NCBI GenBank assembly: GCA_905221605.1
Contig: CAJNDS010000371.1
Coordinates: 1 to 64,000 of the forward strand
Source: Symbiodinium natans
Taxonomy: Eukaryota; Sar; Dinophyceae; Suessiales; Symbiodiniaceae
DNA length: 64,000 bases
Reading direction: 5' to 3'
Shown here: piece by piece, positions 44,133 to 57,206 of the stretch
Position numbering within the stretch: the first letter of the stretch is position 1
Layout: each line of letters begins with the position of its first letter
Made by a program: the position numbers and the translations under genes
Notes under the pieces: generated by a model
Seen by the model: the letters and a program-made list of their open reading frames with translations, nothing else
The model's database searches: none
What the model was told of the DNA's origin: nothing

Positions 44133-44825
44133 ATTCTTCTCATCAGCTTAGGACGGCCCCTGGGAAAATCCAAGCTGGCTTGAAAGATGCGCTTCCTCGT
44201 GGCACCTGTGGATCTGGAGCTTTCCAAACTTTCCCCAACATGTGCGGGAAGTACAGCAGCTGCCGCAAACTTTCTGTGCAAAGCTGTTGACATGTTAAGA
44301 GAATTTAAGAAACTGCATCGCTGAACTCTAGAGCCCTCAGCGAGGACGTCAGAACCTACTCCTGGTCATACTCCACGCGTTCCCCTGGGATTCTCTCAGC
44401 TGGCGTGTTTCAAGTTGTCACAGAAGAACATATATGTGGCGGACGCGTGGCGGATGCTCGCTTGTCGTGGCGTTCGAGATTCGTTGCGGCTTGTGTTAGG
44501 TTCTGGGGGAACTGCAGATTCACGACTGTCGCAGTTCCCCCGGCACGCTCCGTTCCACAAAGAGGGCGGGAGAAGCGCTCTTCATCCCAGAGAGGCAGAG
44601 CTGACTCGCGACAGACACACAACCGTTCGTTTCGAGAGCTTCAAACAAAATCAAGGTGTCTTTCAAGTAGGACCGTAAAAAGGAGGGGGGGGGGAGGTAC
44701 CTTCATCTTTCAGTGCCCGGCATGTGGTCAAGCAGGTATCTCTCAACTTTTGCTCGAAGCTCCAGCTCCAGAATCCTTCTTTTTCGTTGCGAGTCGTTCC
44801 TCATGAATTTGCATCCGCTGAGACT

Positions 44826-45132
44826 TACTATACTATTACTATTACTATTACTATTACTATTACTATTACTATTACTATTACTATTACTATTACTATTACT
44901 ATTACTATTACTATTACTATTACTATTACTATTACTATTACTATTACTATTACTATTCCTATTACTATTACTATTACTATTACTATTACTATTCCTATTC
45001 CTATTACTATTACTATTACTATTACTATTACTATTACTATTACTATTCCTATTCCTATTCCTATTACTATTACTATTACTATTACTATTACTATTACTAT
45101 ACCCTACTATACCATACTATACCATACTATAC
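44826..45132 (+). repeat. (TATTAC)n array
   Basis: About 45 hexamers TATTAC, with clusters of the variant TATTCC near 44955, 44991 and 45045. It ends in CATACTATAC decamers (45098-45132). The clustered variant points to internal duplications. Confidence 0.97.
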
Positions 45133-45179
45133 CATACTGTACTATCTCGAAGGCACCCCCGGCCTGGGGGGCTCCAGGC

Positions 45180-45233
45180 CGCTTGATCGAAGCTCCAGTT
45201 GTCCTCGCATTGGTACTCGGTGAGGTACACGTC
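45180..45233 (-). CDS. Candidate exon, unknown protein
   Basis: On the minus strand, after CTGACAG, 54 bp read DVYLTEYQCEDNWSFDQA and are followed by a GC donor (GCCTGG). The peptide has a natural mix of residues with conserved-looking Tyr, Cys and Trp. Length is an exact multiple of three. It may belong to the same gene as the pieces at 47422-47547 and 48105-48183, all on the minus strand, but no joining is shown. No family is recognised. Confidence 0.4.
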
Positions 45234-45239
45234 CTGTCA

Positions 45240-47420
45240 GGAGTCGGGCTTCTCGGATTTCTTCACTTGACGTAATGCTCTTTGTGATCTTTTCCTTCTG
45301 GGAGCAACTTGCAGATGTGTGCTCATGATAAGATCAGATCGTTCAGATCCATGCAAGCAAGCAACCGAACAGAATCCAACAATGATGAACGATATATGAA
45401 CGATCTAGGAAAGCTAGGGAGTGGGCCCCTCCCCGGCGGGAGTCTGAATCTCACCAGCATGTCAACCAGACCATCCAACTGCCATCCGCTGCACTCCAAC
45501 TGAAACAAACAACCACCGTGGGATGATCTCTCCAGCGGGCTCTACACCGCCCACAGCGTAGGTATCTCGAAACCCACTCTGCCAACGCCGAAACCGAGTC
45601 CCAGCCCAGCACCCCAAACTCCCCCAAGCCCCAAAGCCTGAGGGTTGAACAGCCGCTTGAATCTGGCCAGTCCTGGGATGGTCCAGAGTCCATTTGAGAA
45701 CGTCGCTTGCTTCCAGCACCTCTAATGGCCCTACTTGTTGGTGTGAGGCGTATAGAGTTGTGAGTGAGAGGCCAGGGTTCCACCTGCCTCCACTAGTGGA
45801 TAGCACTTGGCGCGTGAGTTCAGCGGCAATACACTCGCTGCAATTTACAATCCATGCCCTGCAGACAACGGAAAAGGACCTTCCTGGCATCGTCCGTGAA
45901 AGTCGGAAGCCTCCGTGTCCCCCCATAAACTCTAAGTGTTCTCTCCCACGGCCCACATGAAGCCCGAAGTCCCCCAGAAGCTCTTCTCTGGAAGGTCGCC
46001 CGAAGGTCTTCTGGGGGCCTATTCAGTTCCTGTCAAGTTGTCTTCACTTCTCGATGAGTAGGATTTGAAATTGAATGCACCCCATTCGAAAAGAGCACCT
46101 CTGGGCTACTATGCCGGAAGCATATGCGGAAGCTTTCCTGAACACTGACAAAGCAAAAAAACTCAGCAACAGCTCGAAGCACCTCGCGCCAAAACTCTAA
46201 AACCCAAAAGCCCTAAAGCCAAAGCCGCAAACTGCCTCTCAAAGCTCTCGCTCAAACAGAGCTGCTTAGCTGCTTATAATGATGTCTCCGAGAATCGATT
46301 CCGCGGTGCGAAGCTGACGCGCGTGGGCAGGGGATGCCAGAACTGGTCTTCCTGTGCATCCGTGGAGCACTGGTGGAGCCCTTGGGTTGAACAAAGCAGC
46401 TTCAAGGGCATGGAGACCTATCTGAGAATACAAAGCCCATCTTGAACTTGACACACAGGGTCCCCTCGACAACTGTGCACTTTCTGCGCTTAGAGGCCCT
46501 GAACTTGGGAATTTCATCCTGACTTCATGGGCTGGGGATTGGCTCAGGTGTCCTTCTGCGGCTCCATTGTGGCCTCGGAGCAGTGGGGGACCAGTCACCC
46601 TCCAGCTGTCTAAAGCTTCAAGTATAGTGCCTGGAAATGACCCCGCAGCATTACCAGTGCATCCGAAGCTGTGCAGGCTGCTGCACAGTACTGCCTCATA
46701 GATCGATAGAAAGCCCCTAACCCATGTGTTGGCTGGAAGCCCATGCTCGGTCCTCACAACTTGCTGGTGTAAACCATAGCCAGGCTACACACCCTGATTT
46801 ATCGATCCGTGTCTGCTGACCAGATCATCCAGAAGTCGCCGGATTTAGGAGGCTCGGAAGCAATCTTGAACGGCTCGATTAACGAACAGCTTCAGATGTT
46901 TCACGCTGTGGCTTCGGCAGCTTGTTCTGGTACAGCTAGCCGGCTATGCCGCAAATATGCAATCGAGCTAACCCAAACACCCCCTGCATCAATCACTGCA
47001 AGTCGGGACTTATACAGAATTCGCACTGTCAAACATACTGTAAGACTGCAATGTAAAGTGTGCCACGTAGTTTTGTATGCTCTACGAAAAACACCAAACC
47101 ACTGACAGCTAAAGCCGAAATCCACATAGGCCGCGCTGCATAGCGCAGCAGCGCTGTGCAAGCATCCGGCGCCTCACGGAGGACCTGGGCATGGGCGCAT
47201 GGGAACTTCGTGGCGGGCTTCGGGGTGCAAGTTGCAGTGCTTCGACGGCTTCAAATCTCCAACGCGCTCTTAAGGTCTTACGTTTTCAATTCTGCACGGG
47301 TTTCAACCCAAAAGATCCAGACGAACACCTCCAGGAGGGCGCATGCGGCAAATGGAGCCCACCAAGCCCAACAACTCCAGATAGTGAAGAGTTCGAGGCG
47401 TCGGATGCTTCAGGGGCTTA
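45240..47420. other. Spacer with unconfirmed minus-strand frames
   Basis: Two minus-strand frames of about 165 codons (45462-45956 and 46266-46757) lie here. The first contains a coding-like part (VLEASDVLKWTLDHPRTGQIQ). Neither has a recognised domain. A plus-strand frame at 46809-47105 also reads plausibly at its start (QIIQKSPDLGGSEAILNG). None can be called with confidence. Confidence 0.3.
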
Positions 47421-47421
47421 C

Positions 47422-47547
47422 GGCTTGACCCACACTGCCTTGGCAATGTCGTCTATTTTGATGCTCTTGCCAATGTCGATCAGCTCGTCCTTTGGCACCG
47501 CTCGGAATGCAGAGTCAAGCGAGAGGTTCTCAGACCGGGGCAGGTCC
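47422..47547 (-). CDS. Candidate exon, unknown conserved-looking protein
   Basis: A 126-bp minus-strand stretch follows GCGCAG and ends at a good donor (GTAAGC). It reads DLPRSENLSLDSAFRAVPK and then DELIDIGKSIKIDDIAKAVW in a phase of one base, 41 codons and two bases. The alternation of charged and hydrophobic residues and the open phase between good splice borders support a real exon. If the donor is not used, a TAA two bases later would end the protein. No family is recognised. Confidence 0.5.
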
Positions 47548-47730
47548 CTGCGCAACCAACTATCCTTTCCGCACGCTCATTTCCAAAATCCCTCTCAGAT
47601 TCCTTGAAGCCTACAAAAGGCCCCTTATGGGCACACAGATTATACAGAATACACGAGACATCACGAGACACAGTCAGCAAACAACCCACAAAATAATCAA
47701 TCGGGTTTTGTGCAGCCTACACAACCCAGC

Positions 47731-47751
47731 CCCCCCCCCCCCCCCCCCCCC
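47731..47751 (+). repeat. Poly-C run
   Basis: About 20 C in a row. Length may be unreliable in the assembly. Confidence 0.9.
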
Positions 47752-48104
47752 GCGGCGCCTCTGTCTCGTTCTGCATTCGCTCCAGAAATGCAGGGAGGCA
47801 CTGCGGACCTTTGTCATCTTTGTGGCTTCTGCGACAGGGACCCTTACCGGCTTTTACCTCCTGCTTTATGCCTCAAGACAGACTTCAGGGCTCATTCGTC
47901 GTGATCCTGCCCAGGGGATGCTTGAAGAATGTCTGAAGAGCTAGTGCGGCACATGTGGTGCATGTGGTGGCTTCTGGTGAGCTTGGGACTGGTCTCTCTC
48001 GCGGCTGCGGGCTCTAGGATCAGACAAATTTCAAGGCAATGAGCGGCAAGAAAAAACCCAAAACCTAAACTCTAAACCCTTCGGGAGTCGTTCGGTAGTT
48101 CAGC

Positions 48105-48183
48105 CTTCTGAAAGGCCGCGAAATCTACCAGACTTCCAGCAGACCGGACGAACATCTCCTCACCGACAAAAGTGACTCCCTCA
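48105..48183 (-). CDS. Candidate exon, unknown protein
   Basis: After GGCATAG on the minus strand, 79 bp read EGVTFVGEEMFVRSAGSL and then VDFAAFQK, ending at a possible GC donor. The frame stays open 11 codons further, to a TAG inside a degenerate telomere-like tract (48061-48079). Same strand and spacing as the candidate at 47422-47547, so they may be neighbouring exons. No family is recognised. Confidence 0.3.
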
Positions 48184-48189
48184 CTATGC

Positions 48190-51080
48190 CGCCGCGGAGC
48201 ACTCCTTGATGAAGATTGACAGCGAGAGCCTGAGCTTAACATGAAGCCCAAACCCCTTCTTCTCCTTGACACAAAGCCGGCCCAGCTTCAGGCCAATAGC
48301 CTTGAGGCCCTAGTCCGTCCAAGCCCTTAAAGTTCTCAATTATTGTTGAAGCCTAGTCTTGCTGAGACGTGAGTGGGACAAGGGCTTCGGAGCCGGGATT
48401 GAGACACGCCAGGGGAGGCCCCCTTGTGCTGCCCTAAAAGTGCAGAACAACTTCTGGGCCCCCGGGCAAAGTGAGCTCGGCGGCTTCGCTGAGCTCGGAC
48501 TCCGACATCTTCCCACCTGGAGAAAGGCGCTCGGGCTCAGCCCAACGATGGAGCCAGTTGGTTTTATATTTTTTGGGGCTTGTGCTTTGTTCTTTCCGGC
48601 CTGGCTTTTGGGCTTCTGGTCCAGAGTTTTGGGGCTTTCGGTTCTAGGGGTGTACCGGCTTGGGGTTTGAGGTTTTAGGACTGAGGGCTGCTAGAAAAGC
48701 ACGCTGCGTTTCGTGCTCTTCTCCAAACCTGGGTTTTTGGCTGAAATGTTGAAATGTCTGCATTTGTTTCTGGTGCCTGTCGGTGCCCAGGTCTGGGTTG
48801 GTGAGCACTCCACAGAGTGCGAGCACTCCAAAGGAGACTTGGCAGGACTCTCTGCGGGCTTCTATTGGTGGGATGCCCTGCGGGACTCTCTAGGTTTAAG
48901 GGGACGGCTTGGGGTCTTGCGGCCGAATCCGTCTGCAAGCTGCAAGCATTCATCGCATCCTGATATTTCAAAGTGCCGGGAGTGCAGGGAGGGCACAAGC
49001 TATTGAGAGCACGGGAAGCTTTGGAGATTCCCGGCCTGTGCAGCCAAGCTCCAGGGGGAAGGGCACCTCGCCATTGGGGGGACTGCTGCGGCTGGAAAAG
49101 CATATACATGCCCCCCTAAGCCAACGTAGAGTTGAGAAGGGTCTCTTTTGAGGAAATGCGATTATTTTTCTTCCCTTCCGATGGCGTCTTCATCCGCACC
49201 ATGCCTGCGAGGCATTCAGGAAGTCCGCCTCGGAACCCCAAGCCCCAAAAGCCCCAAAGCCAACTCCTCGAAGCCTTAACAAAGCACCACCGCCAACGAG
49301 GCCCTGCCCGGCCTTCCGTTTCTGCGGAGCATCAGGCCCCGGGATCTGACAAGAGGCGCAAAGCAGGAAGACAGGCAGATGTGGAAAGCTTAAAGCTTTG
49401 GTGGTTTGGGCAACCTGGGTGGGCGGGGGAGGGGTTCAGAGACTCAGTGGCTTCGTCTATAGGCCTATGAGCCTATGGGCCAGTACTATTATTTCCATAC
49501 AAACACATGTCCATATGCACAGGGGCTTCAGGGTTCCTGTTCGTCATGCCTTACAGGTCCCCTTGAAACATCTAAAGTTGCACACAAAGCTACGCCAAGC
49601 CTCCAACTTCCACGCCCTAAACGGCTCACAACAGCCCTCGCTGGTTCTCACGTCTCGGGACCCTCACTGGTGGCCCAAGTTTCACGCAAGCCCCGCCGAA
49701 GCCCCAACAAAAACCGAAATCACCCAACACCCGAAGATCTGCAGGTTCAAAGGTTCAGAGCAAAAGAAAGAGCATCTCAGAGCAGGCCGCGAAAAAATCA
49801 TGCACGAAAGGAGCCAGCTGCCCTTTGCACACCCGAGATGTTCCTACACCGAATTTACAGCGTTTAGCCATGGAGTACCGGTGTAGCGCAAGTTTGGGGT
49901 GGGGGGGGGGGGGGGGGGGGCTCTTGCCCGCTCCGCGCGCAAAGCATCCGGAGTTGCAATCAGGCTCTGCCTCAAAGAACTCGTAGTCCTTGTCGGTGAC
50001 CTAGTCTAAAGGGAAGAGCGGGGCCGTCGTAGGGTCAGACAGCGCGAGGCTCTTTGTTAAATCCCTGCCTAGGACTTGCTAAGGTCCTGGGACGTGGCGC
50101 ATAACCAGCAGCGCCCTGAAGTTCCTCAATATCCCGAACGCACCCACAGCTGAGATATCTGAGCACGCCAAGGAAAGGAAGCATGTGAACCACGCATCCG
50201 AAACGGTTGAAGCAGGGTCGAATCACCCAAAGAGCCCCCAGAACTCCCGGAATCCCTGTACCCGCCTTTGACAAACCGGCCTTAGAGGCGCCTTCTATTG
50301 GGGGCTTTCCATGCGGGTTCACGGGGTTCATGAGCTAACGGTTCCATGCTTTTTGGCCCAAGATGCGGAGGTGGCCACCATCAGGGAGCGCACAAGCTTA
50401 ATCACCGGAACGTTGCCTTAAGAGAACACACACTGTAAGGGGAGAGAAGAAAAGAGAACGAGAGAGAGGGGTGGGAGAGAGAGGAAAATGAAAATGAAAC
50501 AGGTGTGGGGGGGGGGGGGGTCACCGTGCAATGATGCTTGCATCTTCACTTAGTGAGATTGCCTTCTTCATTCGTCAGCAAGGTACAGCAAAGGAGCAGA
50601 ATGCCTTAAGGGCTCAATTGAGTTCTTTCATCGGGGCTCTGATATCCTCAGTCGTTTCCGTCGGTTCCGCTCAAGGATACCTGACAGAAGGTGGGTCCAG
50701 GGTGTGGCGGGGTGTCTTCTTGCTTTAAGGTGGTTTTGGCCCTGCGGCTTGCCAGCGTTCGTGCAAACATCCCGGGCTGTGTGGAGATTTTCTTCTGAGC
50801 CCCGCTCGTAGACAAGGAAAAGCAACAGCCACTAGCACAAAGAAGACAATCAAAAACGCAGGCAGCAGTGGCTGGACCACAACCTCCCTGTTATTCGGAA
50901 AAAAACCCTCCCCACTCTGCGTCTCTTTCTGGGCACCTGCGCAAGGTACGGACCTCATGACTAAACTCCTGAATTCCCAACGTCTCCCTTCTCGAAAGCA
51001 TCCAAACCCGACAGCGGCTCTTGCGTCTCAGCCTTTTCCATTTCATCAACAACGCCCAAAGCAACTTCAAGCGTGAGATG
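48190..51080. other. Spacer with G-runs
   Basis: No supported gene. Many degenerate AAGCCCCAAA/TTTGGGGCTT words, for example at 49236-49262, look like decayed telomere-like repeats. Poly-G runs sit at 49901-49920 and 50509-50520, and an AGAG-rich patch lies at 50444-50485. Confidence 0.35.
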
Positions 51081-51081
51081 C

Positions 51082-54000
51082 CGGTCTGGAAAGCGATGTG
51101 AATTGGCGCCTTGCCATCCTGATTCCTGCGAGTCGGGGCTTTGTCGGGGTTTTTGCGGGTCTGGTCTACCACAGCAGAAGCAAAGCACGCAAGTCGCCGC
51201 ACGAATTCGTTTCTGGACAAGCATAGACCTCGAAACGTAGACCGGGACCGTCGAGCCGACAGGACATGACGTGTCTTGGATTTGTTTTGTTGCTGCCACT
51301 TCTTTTCATCGGGAGGGGGACGAGGTGTGGTAGTTGCCTTCGTCGTAGTGTTGGCATGAGTACTACTACCAATACTGTTGCAACACCACCGGCAATCCTG
51401 CTGTAGTGAAAATTGTCAGACTAACCATCGTACTGTTGATACTCGAAGAACACATAATACTTGCAGTCATGATGCGGATAAGAGTCCTAAGAGATAGCTA
51501 TGCAATAATGATAAAAGTCATGCGAGAAAAGCAGACTAGTAGAAGACATCAGAAGATACTTTGCTAGTGGTAATTCTAGATATGCTCAGTCCCCTATGTT
51601 TGCCGTCGCGCCGCTGCTTTCACTGCTTCATTTGGAACGTCATTTGTGGCAGGTACTCGCACTATAGAAGTTTGCTGCTTTCTCCTAATACAGGCTACAA
51701 CCACGTTTGCCGTGAGTCAAGTTTGTAGGGCCTGCAAGCATTGCTCATGTCGGCTTGTGCACTGGAAACACTGCAAAGTACGACGTTGTCAGGGAGCGAA
51801 TGCGACATGACCCAGGAAGGCAGAGAGATCCATCGGCGAAATTCCCGAGCAAAACTGCATCCAACAAAAAGATGTAGACATTGGAAATGACGATTCCCAA
51901 GCTCGCTCGCCACTTCGCGTGCAACCCTTTGGGCATGTTCGCAAGAAGCACAAACTCGTCTTGTTGCAGCAGTGTCAAGCATCCTGGTGCTTCATGTCGT
52001 ACAAAGAGGCAAGAACGCTGCAAATACCCGCTATTTCCCATCTCCCACCCCCGTGCCTTATCACTTCTCCCAACGCCTGATAAAGCTCATCCTTTTCCTG
52101 TTCCGACGCTCAGACCATAGGCGCATAGGCCGAAATAAAATTAATATACGACCTTCGAATAAAAGACGAATGTTCTTGTGTCTTTCACTAAAAGACTGAT
52201 GCCTCCAGCAGTAGCCCAGAGAATAGGCATAAATACGAGCCTTAATCGAATACGGCCTTGGCTCTTCCAACGTACTTCTGACAGCGCACATCATGACATT
52301 TTGTGTTTCTGCAACAAGATACACACATCGCATGGTTTGGTGGTATCTGCTCCCCTGATTACAAGCTCCCCCCCCTTGATTGTGGATTCGCGTGTGAAAG
52401 GCCTGACATTGATGGCTTCCCACATGAGCTGAGCGAAATGCTCGGAGTCTCTTGCGGTTTTCAGAGGCCTGGCTGCGCTTCAGTATTTCCAGCAGACTGC
52501 CAAAAGTTGTTTCCGGGGACTTGGGCAAAGAGAATGAGGAGCAGTAGGCTTGCCAGGCCATGTGACCAAGTTGTGAGGACGCGTTGCGTTTACCGTTGGC
52601 TACCGCTAGTTGTTGCATACACAAACAAACAAGTCATCAAGAAACAACAGCCCGCACAATCAGCAACACGGGCATCAAAGCGGCACAGCAACAAGGAAAC
52701 CCCGACACCTGAGCACTCGCCAGGGCGGGCGGATACTCTGTGAGGTGGTAGTACGACTTTGTTAGGGGCAAAAACGGTTGTCAACTGAGACGTCAGATTG
52801 CTGAGTTCATTAAACGACCTATTGCTTCTCCAAGATGGGAAAAAGAAAAGAGCGCAGAATCCCGACACGCCGACCGGACCATCAACGCTGTTGAAGCTGG
52901 GCTGCTGCAAGCTACTGCGCGTAAAAGCAAAGCATCAGCACACGAGCAGAACGGGAAACATTCATTCACGGGAATGGAGGCGCGGAAGTCCCCTTCGAGC
53001 CCTCGGCGTCCTGCTGAGCTCGGCACGAGCTTCGAAGAGATACTCGATCATCTCCTGCAAGCGCTGGAGAGTCTTACGGGGCTTGCGGGGCTTCTCAAGT
53101 GGGTGCTTCAAGCTGGTCTCGGCATTCGCCCCGCAGTCCTTCGAGCCCCCTCGCCCTTCGGCGAAAAGAGCCGCATGGAGGACATTGTAGTGAGGCTTGT
53201 GATCACCTGGCCAGGAAGTGCAGGACTACGATGTAGTCGGGGCTTCATGAAAGATTGAGGCTCAGGCTTCACAAATTTCGACCCTGAGTCTTGCGTGTTG
53301 TCAGGAGTTGTCAGGAATGGGAGGCTGGCGGCCAGGCTCAAACAATCTACCACCTCTCGCCCAAATTCTCTGGGTCATGGCTTTCGTTGTGCCTGTGTGT
53401 TCCTCCTCTTTGTGGTCATGTGGGATATCCTTTTTGTTCAGCACCCATACATATCTGTATGGTTGGGATACATCGTGCCATAAACAACGACGAAAAAAAA
53501 GACGTGGCTTCCGGAGCTGCTAAGTAAAACAGAACAGTAGCTCGGCAGGCTTTGCCCATGTGAACAATGGCTTCAACGCGTAAACAAGCTCTGGGCGTCT
53601 AGTCAAATCCGGGGCTTTCGCACGTGTATATGAGGCAACTTTTCGCCATGCGGAAGAATTTCGAGTGTGGGTCTGCCAGGGGCAGCCGACTCGCCCATAC
53701 TCATGCGGTGCATTTACGTCAGTGATAGATATCAACCTGGGATGGCGTTCGTTTAAGGACCATGTGTGCTCAACATGTAGATGGTGCACAGCCGTATCCT
53801 CTATTCGTTCTGCCCAGAGATCGCTCCCTGAATGAGATACCACCTGAAAAGGAAAAACCATTTGCTTTGGTTTGCCCTTTGCTTTGCTTCTTCTCATTTG
53901 CTTGGGGGTGGGGAGGGGGGGGAAAAGGTAAAAAGGAAGACAACTCCTCAGACCGTTCTCCCAGCTGTCCCCTGTGGAGGCTCGGAGGCTCTGAAAAGGT

Positions 54001-55727
54001 TCTGAGCCCTCGGCGCGACACCTGGGCCTCCAAGTCCGCTTGCTTGCCAAGCAGCAACCTGACGTTTCAGGGAATGAAACGTGAGTAGCCGTCTTCTCGG
54101 TTGAACATGGATTTTCGGAGAGTTCAGGGAGCATCGAGGGAGTCATTCTAGTCTGCTTTTCTGAGTTCTGAAGTCTGAATAGGCGTTCTCGGAGGGGGAT
54201 GTTAGGGGACCCGGGTGAGGGAGAGCCCTGAGTTGAATTTGCTACAAGACCCTGCATGTCTAGCTCCTCTGCGCCGAATGCCCACCGGGACCATCCAGGG
54301 TTTGGTGATGCCCCGATCCAAGAATGAAAATTGGGTACAGGGCTTGAGGGTGTCTCAATACCTTGGGGGTCGGGGGGACTCCTGAACAGCCAGGGCACTT
54401 CACCAACTGCACGAATCCGCGGCTGGCTGCCAAGTGTATCGCCTCACCGCTGCCCTCCTGCGCCGCGTTCTCAAAATCACTATCCAAGCTGAGGCGTGAG
54501 GGGCTTACCTTAAGGGAAAGCGTGGAGAGGTCCAAGGCCTTGTGAACTTTGTCTTGGACCTTGATGCTTGGGATATTCCATGAAGCTGGAGTGGAGCCAG
54601 CTGCAAGATGTGAACGAAGGCGCTGCAAAAACCCAGTGCTGAAACGCGAAATCCAGCAGGCCTGCTTCTGGCCCCGAAACTCTGTCTCGTAGCTGAAGCG
54701 TGCCTGGGAGCAGATGCAAGGCTGTACTAAACCCCTTGCAAGGACACCGTCGCCGGCAAGACTGGTTGCCGAAGAAACTCAGCAGCATACGAAGTTCCGG
54801 CTCTCGTGTGTCGAGAGTAGGTGTCGCAAAACCTTATGATGAGGTATATTCAATGTATTCATATAAAACCGCAACATTCTATTGTCTGGATCCTCCCAGA
54901 CGAGAAATTGCTGATGGTGCGTCCAACCTGTTCAGCCTCAGATCCTCGGCAAGCCCCCAGTCGCAAACCTTGACTGCCTCATTCCTCTGGAAAATTTGAG
55001 CCCCCCCCCCCTCATGTCTCAACCGTCAACGGGCCGTCACTTTTTCGCGCTTCTCAGCAATCCCGCCTTGACGAGCACTCCTCGCTTCAGGGCTTCCTGC
55101 CAGCAAAGATGCACCCCCCAACCTGGAGCTTATGCCTTTGAAACTTAGTTTGGCGGGTGTGAAGGCTTAGGTTGCAGGGTTTTGAGTCTTCAGGTACCTT
55201 GTGTAGTTGGTTTGCTCGTCGGTCTTTTTGGGGTATATCGGGCGTGCCTTGTGTAGTCTAACTGCTTGGTCATTGGCGAAGCCAACCATATCTTTTTGAC
55301 CACCAATTTTATTTCGTGATGTCCAATGGTGCTTTGCTTGTGCTGGTCATTGCTCTCACGTGAGTCGCGTCTGGGATGGTCTGCTGCTATACCATGATTG
55401 GCCACCTCAAGCACAAACCGATGCAACCTCTGATTTCGGAGGAGTGGGTTAGATTTTGTGCTGTAGCTGTTTTAACAAGTGTTTTTGGATCGCATGGTCA
55501 GGGGGCTCTGGGTCCAAAGCCATTCCCAGAAGGTGGGGGGGGGGGGGGGCCTTTCCCCTTTTGTGAAGCCCGCGAGGCTACCAGCTTCTGAACTTCAGAA
55601 GTGACTTTTTTCTGCAGATTCAGCATGATTCAGCAGACAAAAACGCGCGCACGGGGGGGGGGCCTCTGCCCCTTCGATGTCACCGTCCAGTGCGGCCACA
55701 TGCAGGGCGTTGCCCCGGCAGGGGCGG
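51082..55727 (-). CDS. Ankyrin-repeat protein, at least four exons (partial)
   Basis: Four minus-strand pieces encode ankyrin-repeat signatures: 55727-55670 (RGNALHVAALDGDIEG), 54488-54397 (GEAIHLAASRGFVQLVK), 53206-53020 (HYNVLHAALFAEG, then LQRLQEMIEYLFEARA) and 51125-51082 (NQDGKAPIHIAFQTG). Their order fits one minus-strand gene. Exon 2 ends one base into a codon at a GC donor and exon 3 starts with two bases. Exon 3 ends two bases into a codon at a GC donor and exon 4 starts with one base. Between exons 2 and 3 about ten residues of the usual 33-residue unit are missing, so a small exon may be overlooked; exon 1 does not join exon 2 directly. Ankyrin repeats mediate protein binding, so the specific role is unknown. 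N- and C-terminal parts are not identified. Confidence 0.6.
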
Positions 55728-56721
55728 CTGTTCCACCTTTGGTTGGGGGACTCCGGGGGCTCGAGGAAGTCATTGGGGGTTCTGGCCCGGAAAAGGAAGG
55801 ATCTGCATACGAAAGCCACAGGAATTGCTGGAAATGTTTGAGAGGTTCGAGGATTCGCATTCAGGGAGATGGCGCTTGGAGCCTTGGAGAACGAGAACGA
55901 CTTTGACTCGCGTTTTGGAGCCGCCCCCGGGCCCCGGCATCACCTGCACGCCTTCCGCGACATGCCAGAACCCGAAGATGCTACATAATCTGAAGGAAAG
56001 GCATGAAGCAAATGTCATAAACGAGTAACAAGCCAAATCCGACCGGCCGAATCTTCTGAGTCAAGAGAGCTAGTGACGCTAGTGCTTGCATTGCTGCGAC
56101 CCCTGTGCAATTTCCCAATGAAGCCATTTGCGGCCTCCAAGTCGGATCCGCTGGACCACCCGGCTGCTTAAGGGTACAGGCTCTCGGCTTTGCTGTACCT
56201 TTCATTGCTCGGCCTCCCGTTTCTGAGCGACACCACAATTACCTAGAGCCGTGAGCCCTACCCCCCCAGAACACCTGCAGATCCCAACGCCCTTCAGTGC
56301 CCAAGCGGCAAGAACTCACTTGAGGACGCGGGATTGTCTGCGCTCTCCTGTAGCAAGGCTGCGCAGGCTGCGCAAAGGGGTCCCTCTAGCCTTAAACTGC
56401 CCAGCCTTGCGATTTAGTTAGTTGTTGGGGTTGGGGAAAGCTTCTGGGCTTGAGATTCTTGAAGAGAAGGATGTCAAAGCACTGTTGCAGAAGACCTTCA
56501 CACTTTGCATCCCCACACCCTTGTACCTTCTACAGACCCTGGGGGGGGCTGGAACTTGGACGTCTCATGGCCCTTCTGCTCAGATCTGCTTGGGGAGCCT
56601 TTCAGGCGCAACATGTCGGATCCCCTCTAGTGAGGTACGGTGATGCGGGGCGGTTGCCTACGCACCGCTGTGGAAGCTGTGGGTCATTGGCCCTATTTGG
56701 AATGAGACAACACGTCCGAGA

Positions 56722-56751
56722 TCCTAAACCCTAAACCCTAAACCCTAAACC
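56722..56751 (-). repeat. Short CCCTAAA tract
   Basis: Four clean units, C-rich strand on plus. Confidence 0.95.
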
Positions 56752-57181
56752 CTCAAAACTCAATGGAAAAAATCACCAAGACCCCTGAGCCAAGGAGCTT
56801 CCACGGGCATCCTGCAGTCGCGGCGAGGGAGTTCGGGACTTAACGGGACTTCGGGACTTCCAAGAAGAGGAGGAACCGGGAAGAAGAGAAGAACTACGAG
56901 TACTTCAGAAGAACTGAGAAGACTTTGAGACTCTCAGAGTTCTTGATGCGCGCTTTGAGCAGACTCTTTTGCAAGTGTGCTGGGCCACGCGCTCTGCTTC
57001 CCATTTAGGGGGCCTTTTGATTAACAAGAAGCCGACAGTTCGACCGTCGAGGCCCAAAGGCTCCCCTATCAACTACCGGCATCGTACACCTTCAAGCGGG
57101 ACATCAGCTGTCTCCAGCCCGATACGGGTTTCATATACGTCAGCACAAACGTTCGCCGAGGGAAAGCCCGTATCCCCAAGG

Positions 57182-57206
57182 GTGTGTGTGTGTGTGTGTG
57201 TGTGCG
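57182..57206 (+). repeat. (GT)n microsatellite
   Basis: About 11 GT units. Confidence 0.9.

Larger units (their letters stand above)
36460..44820. other. Long spacer with fold-backs and microsatellites
   Basis: No supported gene in about 8.4 kb apart from weak frames (for example 37476-38045 and 40255-41031 on plus, 41429-41818 and 42812-43270 on minus), none with a domain. It holds fold-backs at 37981-38300 and 44039-44130, microsatellites at 39489 and 42592, and a 10-bp tandem repeat at 42858. Confidence 0.35.

Noticed and set aside
44713-45275. Frames of poly-Leu or Ile-Thr repeats
   Set aside because: Artefacts of the TATTAC hexamer array, which is a multiple of three and keeps frames open.
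53520-54398. 292-codon minus-strand ORF
   Set aside because: It lies almost wholly in the intron between two ankyrin exons, has no recognised domain and its sequence looks random; a short ankyrin-like word (DVNAPHEYGR) inside it is not enough to support it.
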